Shown in pieces: positions 22,541 to 30,384 of a stretch of 53,350 nucleotides of DNA. The number at the start of each line of letters is the position of its first letter. Position 1 is the first letter of the stretch. The DNA is taken from the NCBI GenBank assembly GCA_019136325.1, contig JAGVUJ010000018.1:1-53350 (forward strand), read 5' to 3'. The position numbers and the translations under genes were made by a program. The DNA comes from Deltaproteobacteria bacterium. GTDB taxonomy: Bacteria; Desulfobacterota; Syntrophia; Syntrophales; Smithellaceae. The notes beneath the pieces are model-generated. The model did no database searches and had not been told where the DNA came from. It saw nothing but the letters and a program-made list of their open reading frames with translations.

Positions 22541-24277
22541 ATGATTAGAAAAAAGATCGGCGAAATATTTATTGAGAACGGAATTATCTCCGAAAATCAG
22601 TTAACTAACGCACTGGCCCTTCAAAAAAAAAGCGGCAAGATGATCGGTCAGACGCTGATAGAACTCGGATATATTTCCGAATCACAGCTGACGGAAGCTT
22701 TTCTCAAAAAGTTTTCTATCTCTTATATTGACTGCGACAATTTAGCGATTCCCGAAGATCTCCTGAAGATGGTCAGCATGGCTATGGCCGTCAAAAAGAA
22801 GGTATTGCCGACAAAAGTATCCGGCAATACGCTTTTCCTGGCGATGGTCAACCCTCTTGACTATTCAACCATTGACGAAGTTAAATTCATCACGGGTCAC
22901 AATGTTACTCCCCTCCTGACGACGGAATCTTCTCTTATGAAAGCCATTGAAAAGCATTATGGCTATCGTTCGATGGAAAACTTATGGAATCCTTTGACGG
23001 AAATGCAGCTAGACGGAGAGATGCAATTCAATCTGGACAGGGATTTTGAATCGGTAAAATTTAATGAAGGTGAGGAAGAACTCCAGGCGGACGATCTTTA
23101 TAAGATCGGTGAAGAGCCTCCCATTGTGAAACTTGTTACTTTGATCCTGATCAACGCCGTCAAGTCCAGAGCGACGGACATTCATATCGAGCCGAATGAG
23201 AAATTCGTCAATGTTCGATACCGGATAGACGGTGATCTGACCAGTGTTCTGAAAATATCCAAAAATCTGCAGGCGGCAGTGACCTCCAGAATCAAAATCA
23301 TATCAACAATGAATATTACCATCCGCCGGATGCCGCAGGACGGCAGAAGCACGGTAAAGTACAACGGCCGTATGATCGATCTTCGTGTCTCCGCGATTCC
23401 TTCCGCCTATGGAGAAACCATTGTCATTCGGATACTGGATTCGGTCATGGGACTCATTCCTCTCAGTAAACTCGGCATGCCGGATCCCATCATTAGAGAG
23501 CTTCTCGAAATGCTGAACAGACCTCAGGGCATGCTCTTTATTACCGGACCCACCGGAAGCGGGAAGACCACAACGCTTTACTCTCTGCTGACACAGCTTT
23601 CGCTGGAATCGGAAAGTGTCGTCACCATTGAGGATCCTATTGAATACGACTTGAAGAATATTACCCAGATACCGGTCAATGAAAAAATCGGCTTCACGTT
23701 CGGCTCTGCGCTGCGATCGATATTGAGGCAGGACCCTGACGTTATCATGGTCGGAGAAGTGAGAGATTCCGATACTGCGCAGATTGCCACAAAAGCGGCC
23801 CTGACCGGCCATCTCGTGCTCAGTTCCATTCATACCAACGACACGATTGCAACAATATCCCGGTTGAGAGATCTGGGCATCGAACCGTACCTGATCAGCT
23901 CCGCACTCAATGCCATCCTGGCTCAAAGACTTGTTAAAAAAATCTGTGAAAACTGCCGTGTTGAATATGACATACCGCCATATCTTTTCGAGAATTATCC
24001 CTATTTGAAAACGCTGAATATCAAAACGTCCCATAAAGGCAAAGGGTGTGAGGCATGCGGTTTCACCGGCTATAAGGGGCGGATAGGTATTTTTGAATTT
24101 CTTCGCGTCAACAGCAGCATGCGAAAAGCCATTCCCGATTATACGTCTGATCAGGAATTGTGCAACATGGCCAGGGAAAACGGCATGAAAACGCTTATTG
24201 AAGACGCCTGCGAAAAAATTGAAAGCGGCATTACGACGATTGAAGAAGTACTTACCAAAATCCACTATTACGATTAA
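22541..24277 (+). CDS. GspE/PilB-family secretion or pilus assembly ATPase
   Basis: A 578-residue hexameric motor ATPase of type IV pilus or type II secretion systems, acting at the cytoplasmic face. Residues 1-150 are the N-terminal GspE/MshE-type domain. Walker A is GPTGSGKT (336-343), the Asp box TIEDPIEY follows at about 368, Walker B is DPDVIMVGEVRD (near 405-416), and the His box is LTGHLVLSSIHTND. The zinc tetracysteine is C469-x2-C472 ... C503-x2-C506, typical of PilB/GspE and absent from PilT. No other pilus or secretion gene is in the window, so PilB and GspE cannot be separated. The leader lacks a ribosome site. Confidence 0.93.
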   Translation: MIRKKIGEIFIENGIISENQLTNALALQKKSGKMIGQTLIELGYISESQLTEAFLKKFSISYIDCDNLAIPEDLLKMVSMAMAVKKKVLPTKVSGNTLFLAMVNPLDYSTIDEVKFITGHNVTPLLTTESSLMKAIEKHYGYRSMENLWNPLTEMQLDGEMQFNLDRDFESVKFNEGEEELQADDLYKIGEEPPIVKLVTLILINAVKSRATDIHIEPNEKFVNVRYRIDGDLTSVLKISKNLQAAVTSRIKIISTMNITIRRMPQDGRSTVKYNGRMIDLRVSAIPSAYGETIVIRILDSVMGLIPLSKLGMPDPIIRELLEMLNRPQGMLFITGPTGSGKTTTLYSLLTQLSLESESVVTIEDPIEYDLKNITQIPVNEKIGFTFGSALRSILRQDPDVIMVGEVRDSDTAQIATKAALTGHLVLSSIHTNDTIATISRLRDLGIEPYLISSALNAILAQRLVKKICENCRVEYDIPPYLFENYPYLKTLNIKTSHKGKGCEACGFTGYKGRIGIFEFLRVNSSMRKAIPDYTSDQELCNMARENGMKTLIEDACEKIESGITTIEEVLTKIHYYD

Positions 24278-24302
24278 TATTTTCCCGGTCAGAATTATGA
24301 TG

Positions 24303-24881
24303 TCATTGAACGGGACCTATCCTACCCCACAGTCTGCGCAAGGCATCAAACATAATCCCGGCAATAACTTCATGCCCCTGCTCGTTCGGATAACGCGAAT
24401 CTTGTTGTGTCAAGTCTCTGTTGGACAGATCGTTTTTTTCAAGATAAGCATTCCAGTAATGATGCACGGGGATCATCTCACACTTCAGGTCTGAAGAAAC
24501 AATCCCGATGGACCGGTAAAAGATACTTACGGCGCTCATATCGTTGGGATTATCAAACGTGTGGGATGTGGCCAGGAAGATAAGGGGATTGAACAGCCGG
24601 CGGGCCAGCCGAATCATCTGGACGAGATTTTCCTGAAATTCAGAACGGTAAACACACTGGAATGCGTCATCTACTCCGAAATGAATCAGCACAACATCCG
24701 GTTTATATTTGACCATTTCTTTGTCAAACAGTTCGATGCCGTCAAACGTGGTCTCTCTGTATTTGGACCGGTTTATGATTTTAATTCCTCCAGGACGAAG
24801 CGCCTCCGTCAAAATATCGACATAACTTTTATCCACGCCGTAACCGGAGGCGATACTGCCTCCTCGAATCAGCAAGATCAT
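24303..24881 (-). CDS. SGNH/GDSL-like hydrolase with variant catalytic motifs
   Basis: A 192-residue cytosolic protein with no signal peptide. The N-terminal GGSIASGYG (7-15) is a GDSL-like block with Ser9 as predicted nucleophile; HFGVDDAF (about 67-74) stands where block III normally has GxND, here with Asp in place of Asn; YPNEQGHEVIA near residue 165 supplies the catalytic His, but the usual DxxH reads ExxH. The order of blocks fits the SGNH superfamily (esterases, acyl hydrolases). The changed oxyanion Asn and the acidic residue make activity uncertain. It begins 24 bases after the iron-sulphur gene stop and converges on the PilB gene. Confidence 0.65.
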   Translation of the reverse strand: MILLIRGGSIASGYGVDKSYVDILTEALRPGGIKIINRSKYRETTFDGIELFDKEMVKYKPDVVLIHFGVDDAFQCVYRSEFQENLVQMIRLARRLFNPLIFLATSHTFDNPNDMSAVSIFYRSIGIVSSDLKCEMIPVHHYWNAYLEKNDLSNRDLTQQDSRYPNEQGHEVIAGIMFDALRRLWGRIGPVQ

Positions 24882-24905
24882 GGGAATACCTCATGATGAT
24901 TTCGG

Positions 24906-26024
24906 TTAAGTGTTTTCCAACGGTTCGATTGCCGGGATGGATCGTCTCTGCGGCGGAACAAAAACAGTCCTCATGCCGGTTCTTTCCAGTTTGATCGCGG
25001 ATACGGGACATTGGCAAGAACAAACGCCACAGCCGATGCACTTCTTTTCATCCACCCCTGCAATATCTTCACGAAGGCTGATAGCCTCCATCGGGCACGC
25101 CTCTCCGCAGACACCGCAGCCTGTGCAATCTGCATTCTCAACCCGGGCGATATGGGACGAGTAGGACTGCATGGGAGAGCCTCCCAGATAATAAATCTGA
25201 AAGGTTCCACAGCAGCATTTACAACAGTTGCAGATGGCGTATTCTTCATTTTGGATATCCTGTTTGACATGAAAAGCCTTGTGTACCAGACCGTCTTCCC
25301 TGGCTTTATTCATGATCTTCAATGCCTCTTCCCTGGATGCCGTCCTGCCGAACTTGTATTTGATGACGAATTCAGCCGTCTGACCGAAGAGGAAACAGTT
25401 TTCCCTTTCGTCGGTAACCGCACAGGGCTTGCCCAGAAGATCTTTTTCATGACGGCAATAGCAGGTGGATACCGCTATCGTATCAAATCTGTTGATGATC
25501 GCCTTGACATCTTCAAAAGGTAGGACATCATCATGGGTTTGTTTTACATCCTGTTCTACAGGCACGACTCTGGTTATCGGGGGGACTGTTTTGAGAAAAT
25601 CAACGACCGGATCATAAGCGCTCTGCACCAGATCGGAAAGTTCTTTAAAGAGCCGGTCGAACAATCTCGCCAGTGTCCTTTCCCTGTCGCTGGTCTCGCC
25701 TCTCATCAAGGTGAATTCAAATAGCCCGGGGATCGGAGGCATAAGCCTGTAGACCACTTCACCCGTGTTTTTACTGGGAATGCCGGTAACAACGCCCTTT
25801 TTCATAAGACCATCCAGCATGTTCTCCAGGGTTTCAGCGGAGAGATCGGTTTTCCGCTTCAGCTCCTGCAAATTCATCGGTTTGGTGAATATCGGAATGA
25901 ACAGCGCTTCTTTTTCATTCATGATGGTCTGCAATAATTCGAGTAATGTGTCCGTAACGGGTATCGGAATAACTCCCGCGCCGATCGAAGCCTGCGCAGC
26001 GTTCTGCCATGTATTTTTATTCAT
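24906..26024 (-). CDS. Winged-helix and iron-sulphur protein with two [4Fe-4S] motifs
   Basis: A 372-residue protein of unknown function. Residues about 30-95 look like a winged helix (NLQELKRKTDLSAETLENML, then GLMKKGVVTG). The middle has a cysteine group around 182-210 (STCYCRHE, GKPCAV, ENCFLFG) and a striking CNCCKCCCG near 268. The C-terminus is a two-cluster ferredoxin: C300-x2-C303-x2-C306-x3-C310 and C329-x2-C332-x2-C335-x3-C339. It resembles a family of uncharacterised ferredoxin-like proteins of anaerobes. A redox-sensing or electron-transfer role is inferred. No membrane segment is seen. It sits 46 bases downstream of the 87-residue gene, probably in one unit. Confidence 0.75.
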   Translation of the reverse strand: MNKNTWQNAAQASIGAGVIPIPVTDTLLELLQTIMNEKEALFIPIFTKPMNLQELKRKTDLSAETLENMLDGLMKKGVVTGIPSKNTGEVVYRLMPPIPGLFEFTLMRGETSDRERTLARLFDRLFKELSDLVQSAYDPVVDFLKTVPPITRVVPVEQDVKQTHDDVLPFEDVKAIINRFDTIAVSTCYCRHEKDLLGKPCAVTDERENCFLFGQTAEFVIKYKFGRTASREEALKIMNKAREDGLVHKAFHVKQDIQNEEYAICNCCKCCCGTFQIYYLGGSPMQSYSSHIARVENADCTGCGVCGEACPMEAISLREDIAGVDEKKCIGCGVCSCQCPVSAIKLERTGMRTVFVPPQRRSIPAIEPLENT

Positions 26025-26070
26025 TATCCAGCCTTTTTATTTTATTTGGATTTATGCTTTCATCGTCGGA

Positions 26071-26334
26071 TCAGGGGCGCCATTCTTTTTCCCATTGCAG
26101 CCGATCCTCTTCGCTGATCAGCCTTTTGCCGGTAAGAAAGTAACCGGAAATTTCCGGATGCTTATTTAAGTACTTTTCATCTGCTTCCTGCAGAAGATCC
26201 TTGATGGTATAGAAACATTCGATGTAGCAATTGGCCTGCGCGTTGGATAATTTTTTCCCCCATGAATATTCAATAATTTCTTTCGTAACATAAGCGAATT
26301 TGAGTATTTCCTGATCGGTTAAATTGACTTTCAT
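26071..26334 (-). CDS. Conserved-looking small protein of unknown function
   Basis: An 87-residue acidic protein, mostly helical by composition, with three tryptophans and aromatic-rich helices (EIIEYSWGKK, NCYIECFYTIKDLL). No transmembrane segment and no known motif; it has two cysteines, one either side of IE. AGAGGA stands seven bases before the ATG, supporting real translation. It precedes the iron-sulphur protein gene in the same direction and may be its partner. Upstream, 26335-26518 is a 184-base gap holding at most a weak TGCTATAGG extended -10 near 26422 on the minus strand. Confidence 0.6.
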   Translation of the reverse strand: MKVNLTDQEILKFAYVTKEIIEYSWGKKLSNAQANCYIECFYTIKDLLQEADEKYLNKHPEISGYFLTGKRLISEEDRLQWEKEWRP

Positions 26335-26518
26335 GTTTCATCCTCTGTAAAATTTAAATAATTTATCCTGTTTGATTTACAGCGCATCAAAAGCGAATGA
26401 ATGTTAGTGTTTGTTTTGATCCTATAGCACAATTTCTTTCCCTGGAGAAAAGAATAATTATCCTTGCCTCTCGGGGGAAATCATTCAACGATGAGATCAC
26501 AAACCGTGACATATTGGT

Positions 26519-27448
26519 TCATTTTTCCAGCGCCATATGATAATAGGCATGTGCTCCGTTATGAAGGGTAAAGGGCATCAGCAGAACAGCGGCGCAGTTC
26601 ATTAATGTGTATTGTTTGAAAATCCCGAGCAGGATTTTTGACAGATAATAATTTGAGAAATATCGCAGCGCCCAGACCTGAAGCCTGGCAAGATTAGGCA
26701 TAATGGTCCGGGACAAATCTTTATTCATTTTCAATGTAAAACCTTCTTCTTCAGCTGTCTTGATCCAGCAATCAATTTTTTCGAACCGGTCCACAGCAAG
26801 CGATTTTTCGACCACGATGGCCGCTTTTTTTAAATGTTCAGGGAGCGCTTCAAAATCGTTTGCCCGGAATCCGTCATACAGCAAAAACCGTCCGCCTTTT
26901 TTTAAAACCCTGAAAACTTCGGATAAAACCTGTCGCGATTTTCGCGCATGACAAACAGCTTCCAGTTCAAAAATCAAATCAAAGGAAGCATCTGCATAAT
27001 GCAATTGATGAAAATCGCCATACGCTATATTCAGATTCCGGACGGAAGATGATTTTTTTTGCGCAACGGCCAGATGTTTATCGGTAATATCAATTCCCGA
27101 AAAATGGACGTCCGGAAATCGTCCGGCCAGAAACAACAGGTTGAAGCCCTTGCCGCATCCGAGTTCCAGGACATTTTTGACCTGCGGCCGATTGATCTGT
27201 CCGGCTATTTCATTGAGCTGTTCGTAAAAACCCCTCTTCCGGAATATGCCGTCAGGGCTGAGCGCCATGTGGACACATCCGTGATAAGAATGAAGATAGG
27301 TATAAACCGCGCTGCTCTTGCGGTAATAATCCACAATCGATTCCCGCTCGATATTCCGGTCAATGATGTTTTGAAGGGGAAACACGGAATCGATTTTCTT
27401 TAACCAGCCATCCAGGTCGTCTAATTCACAAATTATCTCTTTTCGCAT
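26519..27448 (-). CDS. Class I SAM-dependent methyltransferase
   Basis: A 309-residue methyltransferase. Motif I VLELGCGKGFNLLFLAG lies near residue 92-108, motif II holds GIDITDKHLAVA, then FDLIFELEAVCH and VLKKGGRFLLYDGF (motif III and post-III). The pattern is like sterol/phospholipid-type (Erg6/UbiE-like) small-molecule methyltransferases. The C-terminal part ends in hydrophobic, aromatic text (NYYLSKILLGIFKQYT), suggesting a membrane-associated lipid substrate; the substrate is not predictable. The ATG at 27448 is preferred to a GTG three codons upstream, though neither has a clear ribosome site. It is 37-46 bases after the CoA-transferase gene in the same direction. Confidence 0.85.
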   Translation of the reverse strand: MRKEIICELDDLDGWLKKIDSVFPLQNIIDRNIERESIVDYYRKSSAVYTYLHSYHGCVHMALSPDGIFRKRGFYEQLNEIAGQINRPQVKNVLELGCGKGFNLLFLAGRFPDVHFSGIDITDKHLAVAQKKSSSVRNLNIAYGDFHQLHYADASFDLIFELEAVCHARKSRQVLSEVFRVLKKGGRFLLYDGFRANDFEALPEHLKKAAIVVEKSLAVDRFEKIDCWIKTAEEEGFTLKMNKDLSRTIMPNLARLQVWALRYFSNYYLSKILLGIFKQYTLMNCAAVLLMPFTLHNGAHAYYHMALEK

Positions 27449-27494
27449 AAGACACACAGTGGAGATTAATGATTACGTTTTATTCTTAAACGCG

Positions 27495-28670
27495 CTATCC
27501 GACAATCTTTCCTTCTATCATTCCGGCGATCTCCATTTCCGTGTATCCGAGACGCCGCAGAATTTCCGACGTGTGCATGCCCGGCGCGGGAGGCGGCAAA
27601 TCTTTCCGGGTCAATGATTCGGAAAAACGGACGGGAAATGCCCGGAATTTGATTTTTCCTTCCGGAGAATGATTAAGTTCGAAAACCGATTGACGATACG
27701 TCATTTGCGGATCGGAATAGCTTTCTTCAATAGTATTAACAGGTCCGCAGGGAACATCAGCGCGATGAAGAAGCGTTATCCATTCATGAAGATTCTTCGT
27801 AATAAATGCATGTCGAAGAGCGACGGCAATTTCCTCATTCCTGACAATTCTGCTCCACAGATCCAGATCAGCCATTTCTCCCATATCCATGACCGAACAG
27901 AGATTCTTCCAGAAATGATCTTCATGGACAATCCCCAGCGTCAGATGCTTCCCGTCTTTCGTTTTAAAAATACCGTAATGAGGTATATTCAATAACTCGC
28001 TGCCTTTCTGGCCCTGCAACCCGGCAATCAGGGATGCGCCTGCCAGTGAAAAAGCTGCATCCGTCATGGAAACATCGATGAATTGTCCGGTGCCGGTTTT
28101 GCTTCTGTTCATTAGAGCCGCAAGGATGGAAACAGCGGCAAACATACTGCCGGCCAGGTCGGCAAGCGGCAGAGGCTGGATATTGGAATAACGGCTCAGG
28201 TCTCCTTCCAGACTCAGAATTCCCGCATAGCCGAGATAGTTGATATCGTGCCCGGGCAGATCTCTGTACGGTCCATCCTGTCCATAGCCGCTGATGGAAC
28301 AGAATATTATCCGATGATTGATGGCCTTGATTGTATCGTAATCAATGCCGAGCTTCTTGCATACTCCGGGACGGAAGCCTTCAAGGATGACATCTGCGTC
28401 TTTCGACATTTTGTAGAATATTTCTCCGGCTTCCTTTGTTTTCAGGTTCAAAGCGATGCTTTTTTTGTTGCGGTTGAGGGCGTTGAATAAATAAGGCAAG
28501 AGACGGGTCTGATCCCCGTTATGGATATTCTCAATCCTGATGACCTCCGCGCCCAGATCGGCCAACAGCATCGAACAGTATGGGCCCGGGACCTGCGTTG
28601 ACAAATCCAGGACCCTGATGCCGTCAAGAGGATACGTTCGTTTATTCGCGCGATGATCAACTGGCCGCAT
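27495..28670 (-). CDS. Family III CoA-transferase (CaiB/BaiF/Frc type)
   Basis: A 391-residue acyl-CoA:carboxylate CoA-transferase. The fold signature LDGIRVLDLSTQVPGPYCSMLLADLG is split across the first 45 residues, and the covalent-intermediate aspartate lies in PGHDINYLGYAGIL, D142 of this start. RIENIHNGD, LNLKTKEA and EGFRPGVCKKLGIDY are further family motifs. AGGA eight bases before the ATG at 28670 supports this start over a GTG six codons upstream. Substrate cannot be deduced; bile-acid, carnitine, oxalate, aromatic and methylacyl-CoA racemase relatives share these motifs. Its presence with the ADP-forming synthetase suggests organic-acid activation. Confidence 0.9.
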   Translation of the reverse strand: MRPVDHRANKRTYPLDGIRVLDLSTQVPGPYCSMLLADLGAEVIRIENIHNGDQTRLLPYLFNALNRNKKSIALNLKTKEAGEIFYKMSKDADVILEGFRPGVCKKLGIDYDTIKAINHRIIFCSISGYGQDGPYRDLPGHDINYLGYAGILSLEGDLSRYSNIQPLPLADLAGSMFAAVSILAALMNRSKTGTGQFIDVSMTDAAFSLAGASLIAGLQGQKGSELLNIPHYGIFKTKDGKHLTLGIVHEDHFWKNLCSVMDMGEMADLDLWSRIVRNEEIAVALRHAFITKNLHEWITLLHRADVPCGPVNTIEESYSDPQMTYRQSVFELNHSPEGKIKFRAFPVRFSESLTRKDLPPPAPGMHTSEILRRLGYTEMEIAGMIEGKIVG

Positions 28671-28699
28671 GATCGGGTTCCTGTTCACAGGGTGAATGT

Positions 28700-29602
28700 T
28701 TATTTTTTGAAATTACAATTTCGCAGATAATCCTGCAGAGCCAGCTGCCAAGGCTGTGTGGTTTTGCCGGTTACATGAATAAATTTTTGCATGCTTAAAA
28801 TACTGTAATCCGGACGTCTGGCCGGTCGATGAAGTTCGGAAGATTTGATCGGCTCCACATTCATATTGTCAAAACCGGCTTCTTTTAAGATTTTAACGGC
28901 AAACTGATGCCAGGTGCAACTGCCTCTGTTGGTGATATGAAAGAGTCCCTGCGCGTTTTTTTCAATCAGCAGCGCTGTCGCCAGGGCCAGGTCTTTTGTA
29001 TATGTCGGCGAACCGATCTGATCATCAACCACGGAAAGCGTGGAGGGGCCGTCGGGAACGGCATGGGCTTTGGTCATGGCATCGTTGATAAATTTTTTCG
29101 CTTTTGCTTTTTCCAGAATAGACTGCACGAAATTTCTTCCCTTGGCTCCGTAAAGCCACGATGTCCGGATGATGAGATAATGATCGGAAAGCGATTCAAG
29201 ATAACGTTCTCCGGCCCGTTTTGATTCTCCGTAAACATTGATGGGATGGCACGGGTCTTCTTCCCTGTATGGCTCACTGGCCTTGCCGTCAAAAACATAA
29301 TCCGTACTGTAATGAATGATTCGAACGTTTGTATTCCGGCAGGCTCCGGCGATATTTTTGACCGCCTCGGCATTCACCGCAAAACAACCTTCCCTGTCGG
29401 TTTCACAACCGTCAACATCGGTGTATGCGGCGGCGTTGACAACAATATCCGGCTGCGTTTCCTTTATGGCGTTGTGGCAGTCATCAGCGGAAATGATATC
29501 AATTTCCTCCTTATCCATGCCGATTACGTCGTGCTCAGCCGAAAGCTTCAACAAAAGATCGCTGCCCAGCATCCCCTTGTGTCCCAGCAACAGTATTTTC
29601 AC
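28700..29602 (-). CDS. rfbD: dTDP-4-dehydrorhamnose reductase
   Basis: A 300-residue SDR enzyme making dTDP-L-rhamnose in the last step of the pathway. GHKGMLGSDLL (N-terminal nucleotide loop), NAAAYTDVDGCE, HYSTDYVFDG, and YGESKRAGE with the catalytic Tyr/Lys are clear. The GTG at 29602 is taken as start: AAGGAGG lies about 12 bases upstream, at the end of truA, and the product has family length; the longer reading would run deep into truA. rfbA, rfbB and rfbC are not in the window, so this gene is separated from the usual rhamnose cluster. Confidence 0.92.
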   Translation of the reverse strand: MKILLLGHKGMLGSDLLLKLSAEHDVIGMDKEEIDIISADDCHNAIKETQPDIVVNAAAYTDVDGCETDREGCFAVNAEAVKNIAGACRNTNVRIIHYSTDYVFDGKASEPYREEDPCHPINVYGESKRAGERYLESLSDHYLIIRTSWLYGAKGRNFVQSILEKAKAKKFINDAMTKAHAVPDGPSTLSVVDDQIGSPTYTKDLALATALLIEKNAQGLFHITNRGSCTWHQFAVKILKEAGFDNMNVEPIKSSELHRPARRPDYSILSMQKFIHVTGKTTQPWQLALQDYLRNCNFKK

Positions 29603-29603
29603 T

Positions 29604-30341
29604 TCAGTATTTGACCTCCTTGAGGAATAAACCACAGGCCGGTGCCGTTGCCCCTGCAATGTTTCTGTTCCTGGATTCGATAATCGCCCTCATTTCTTCA
29701 GGCTCCCGTTTCCCGCGCCCGACATCCACTAACGTGCCAATGATGTTTCTCACCATATATTTAAGGAAACCGTGGGATTCCACGTTGACATCGATCAACC
29801 CGTCATCCCCGGTTGCTATTTCGATATTCACAATGGTCCGAACACGATTCCTGACATCGGTTCCCGTGGCGCAAAAGCAGGAAAAATCGTGCGTTCCCAG
29901 TAAATATCCGGCGGCTTTTCTCATTCGCGAAATATCCAGAGGATAGCGCACATGCCAGAAATAATGGCGTCCCAGAGCCGGACGGAGACGCCGGTTTAAT
30001 ATTCTGTAAATATAAATTTTGCTTTTGGCGTCGCGCAAAGCGTGAAAATCGTCAGTCCTTTCCTCCAGCGACTTCACAACAATATCCGGCGGCAACACAC
30101 TGTTCATGCCCATGAATATTTTATGGACCGGCAGTGTTGTGGCGCATTTGAAACTTCCCACCTGATTCAGGGCATGGACCCCGGCATCCGTTCGGCCCGA
30201 ACCGACAACGGCTACTTTCTGTCCGGTGATTTTTTCAACGGCCTCTTCCAGCGCCTGCTGGATCGATATGCCGTTGTCCTGTCTTTGCCATCCGCAGTAA
30301 GCTGATCCGTCATATTCCACCGTAATTTTAAAATTACGCAT
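29604..30341 (-). CDS. truA: tRNA pseudouridine synthase A
   Basis: A 245-residue enzyme that isomerises uridines 38-40 of the tRNA anticodon stem-loop. The catalytic aspartate is in GSGRTDAGVHALNQV, and the N-terminal VEYDGSAYCGWQRQ and the C-terminal SHGFLKYMVRNIIGTLVDVG are diagnostic. Length is normal. It lies 43 bases after acd and one base before the rfbD start, so it is inside a run of otherwise unrelated genes, probably sharing a transcript. Confidence 0.97.
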   Translation of the reverse strand: MRNFKITVEYDGSAYCGWQRQDNGISIQQALEEAVEKITGQKVAVVGSGRTDAGVHALNQVGSFKCATTLPVHKIFMGMNSVLPPDIVVKSLEERTDDFHALRDAKSKIYIYRILNRRLRPALGRHYFWHVRYPLDISRMRKAAGYLLGTHDFSCFCATGTDVRNRVRTIVNIEIATGDDGLIDVNVESHGFLKYMVRNIIGTLVDVGRGKREPEEMRAIIESRNRNIAGATAPACGLFLKEVKY

Positions 30342-30384
30342 AAGCGTTCCTGAATGATTTTATTCGATAATGGGACAATAAACA

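Noticed and set aside
23303..24265. 320-residue minus-strand open frame
   Set aside because: Antisense to the PilB/GspE ATPase, which has all its motifs.
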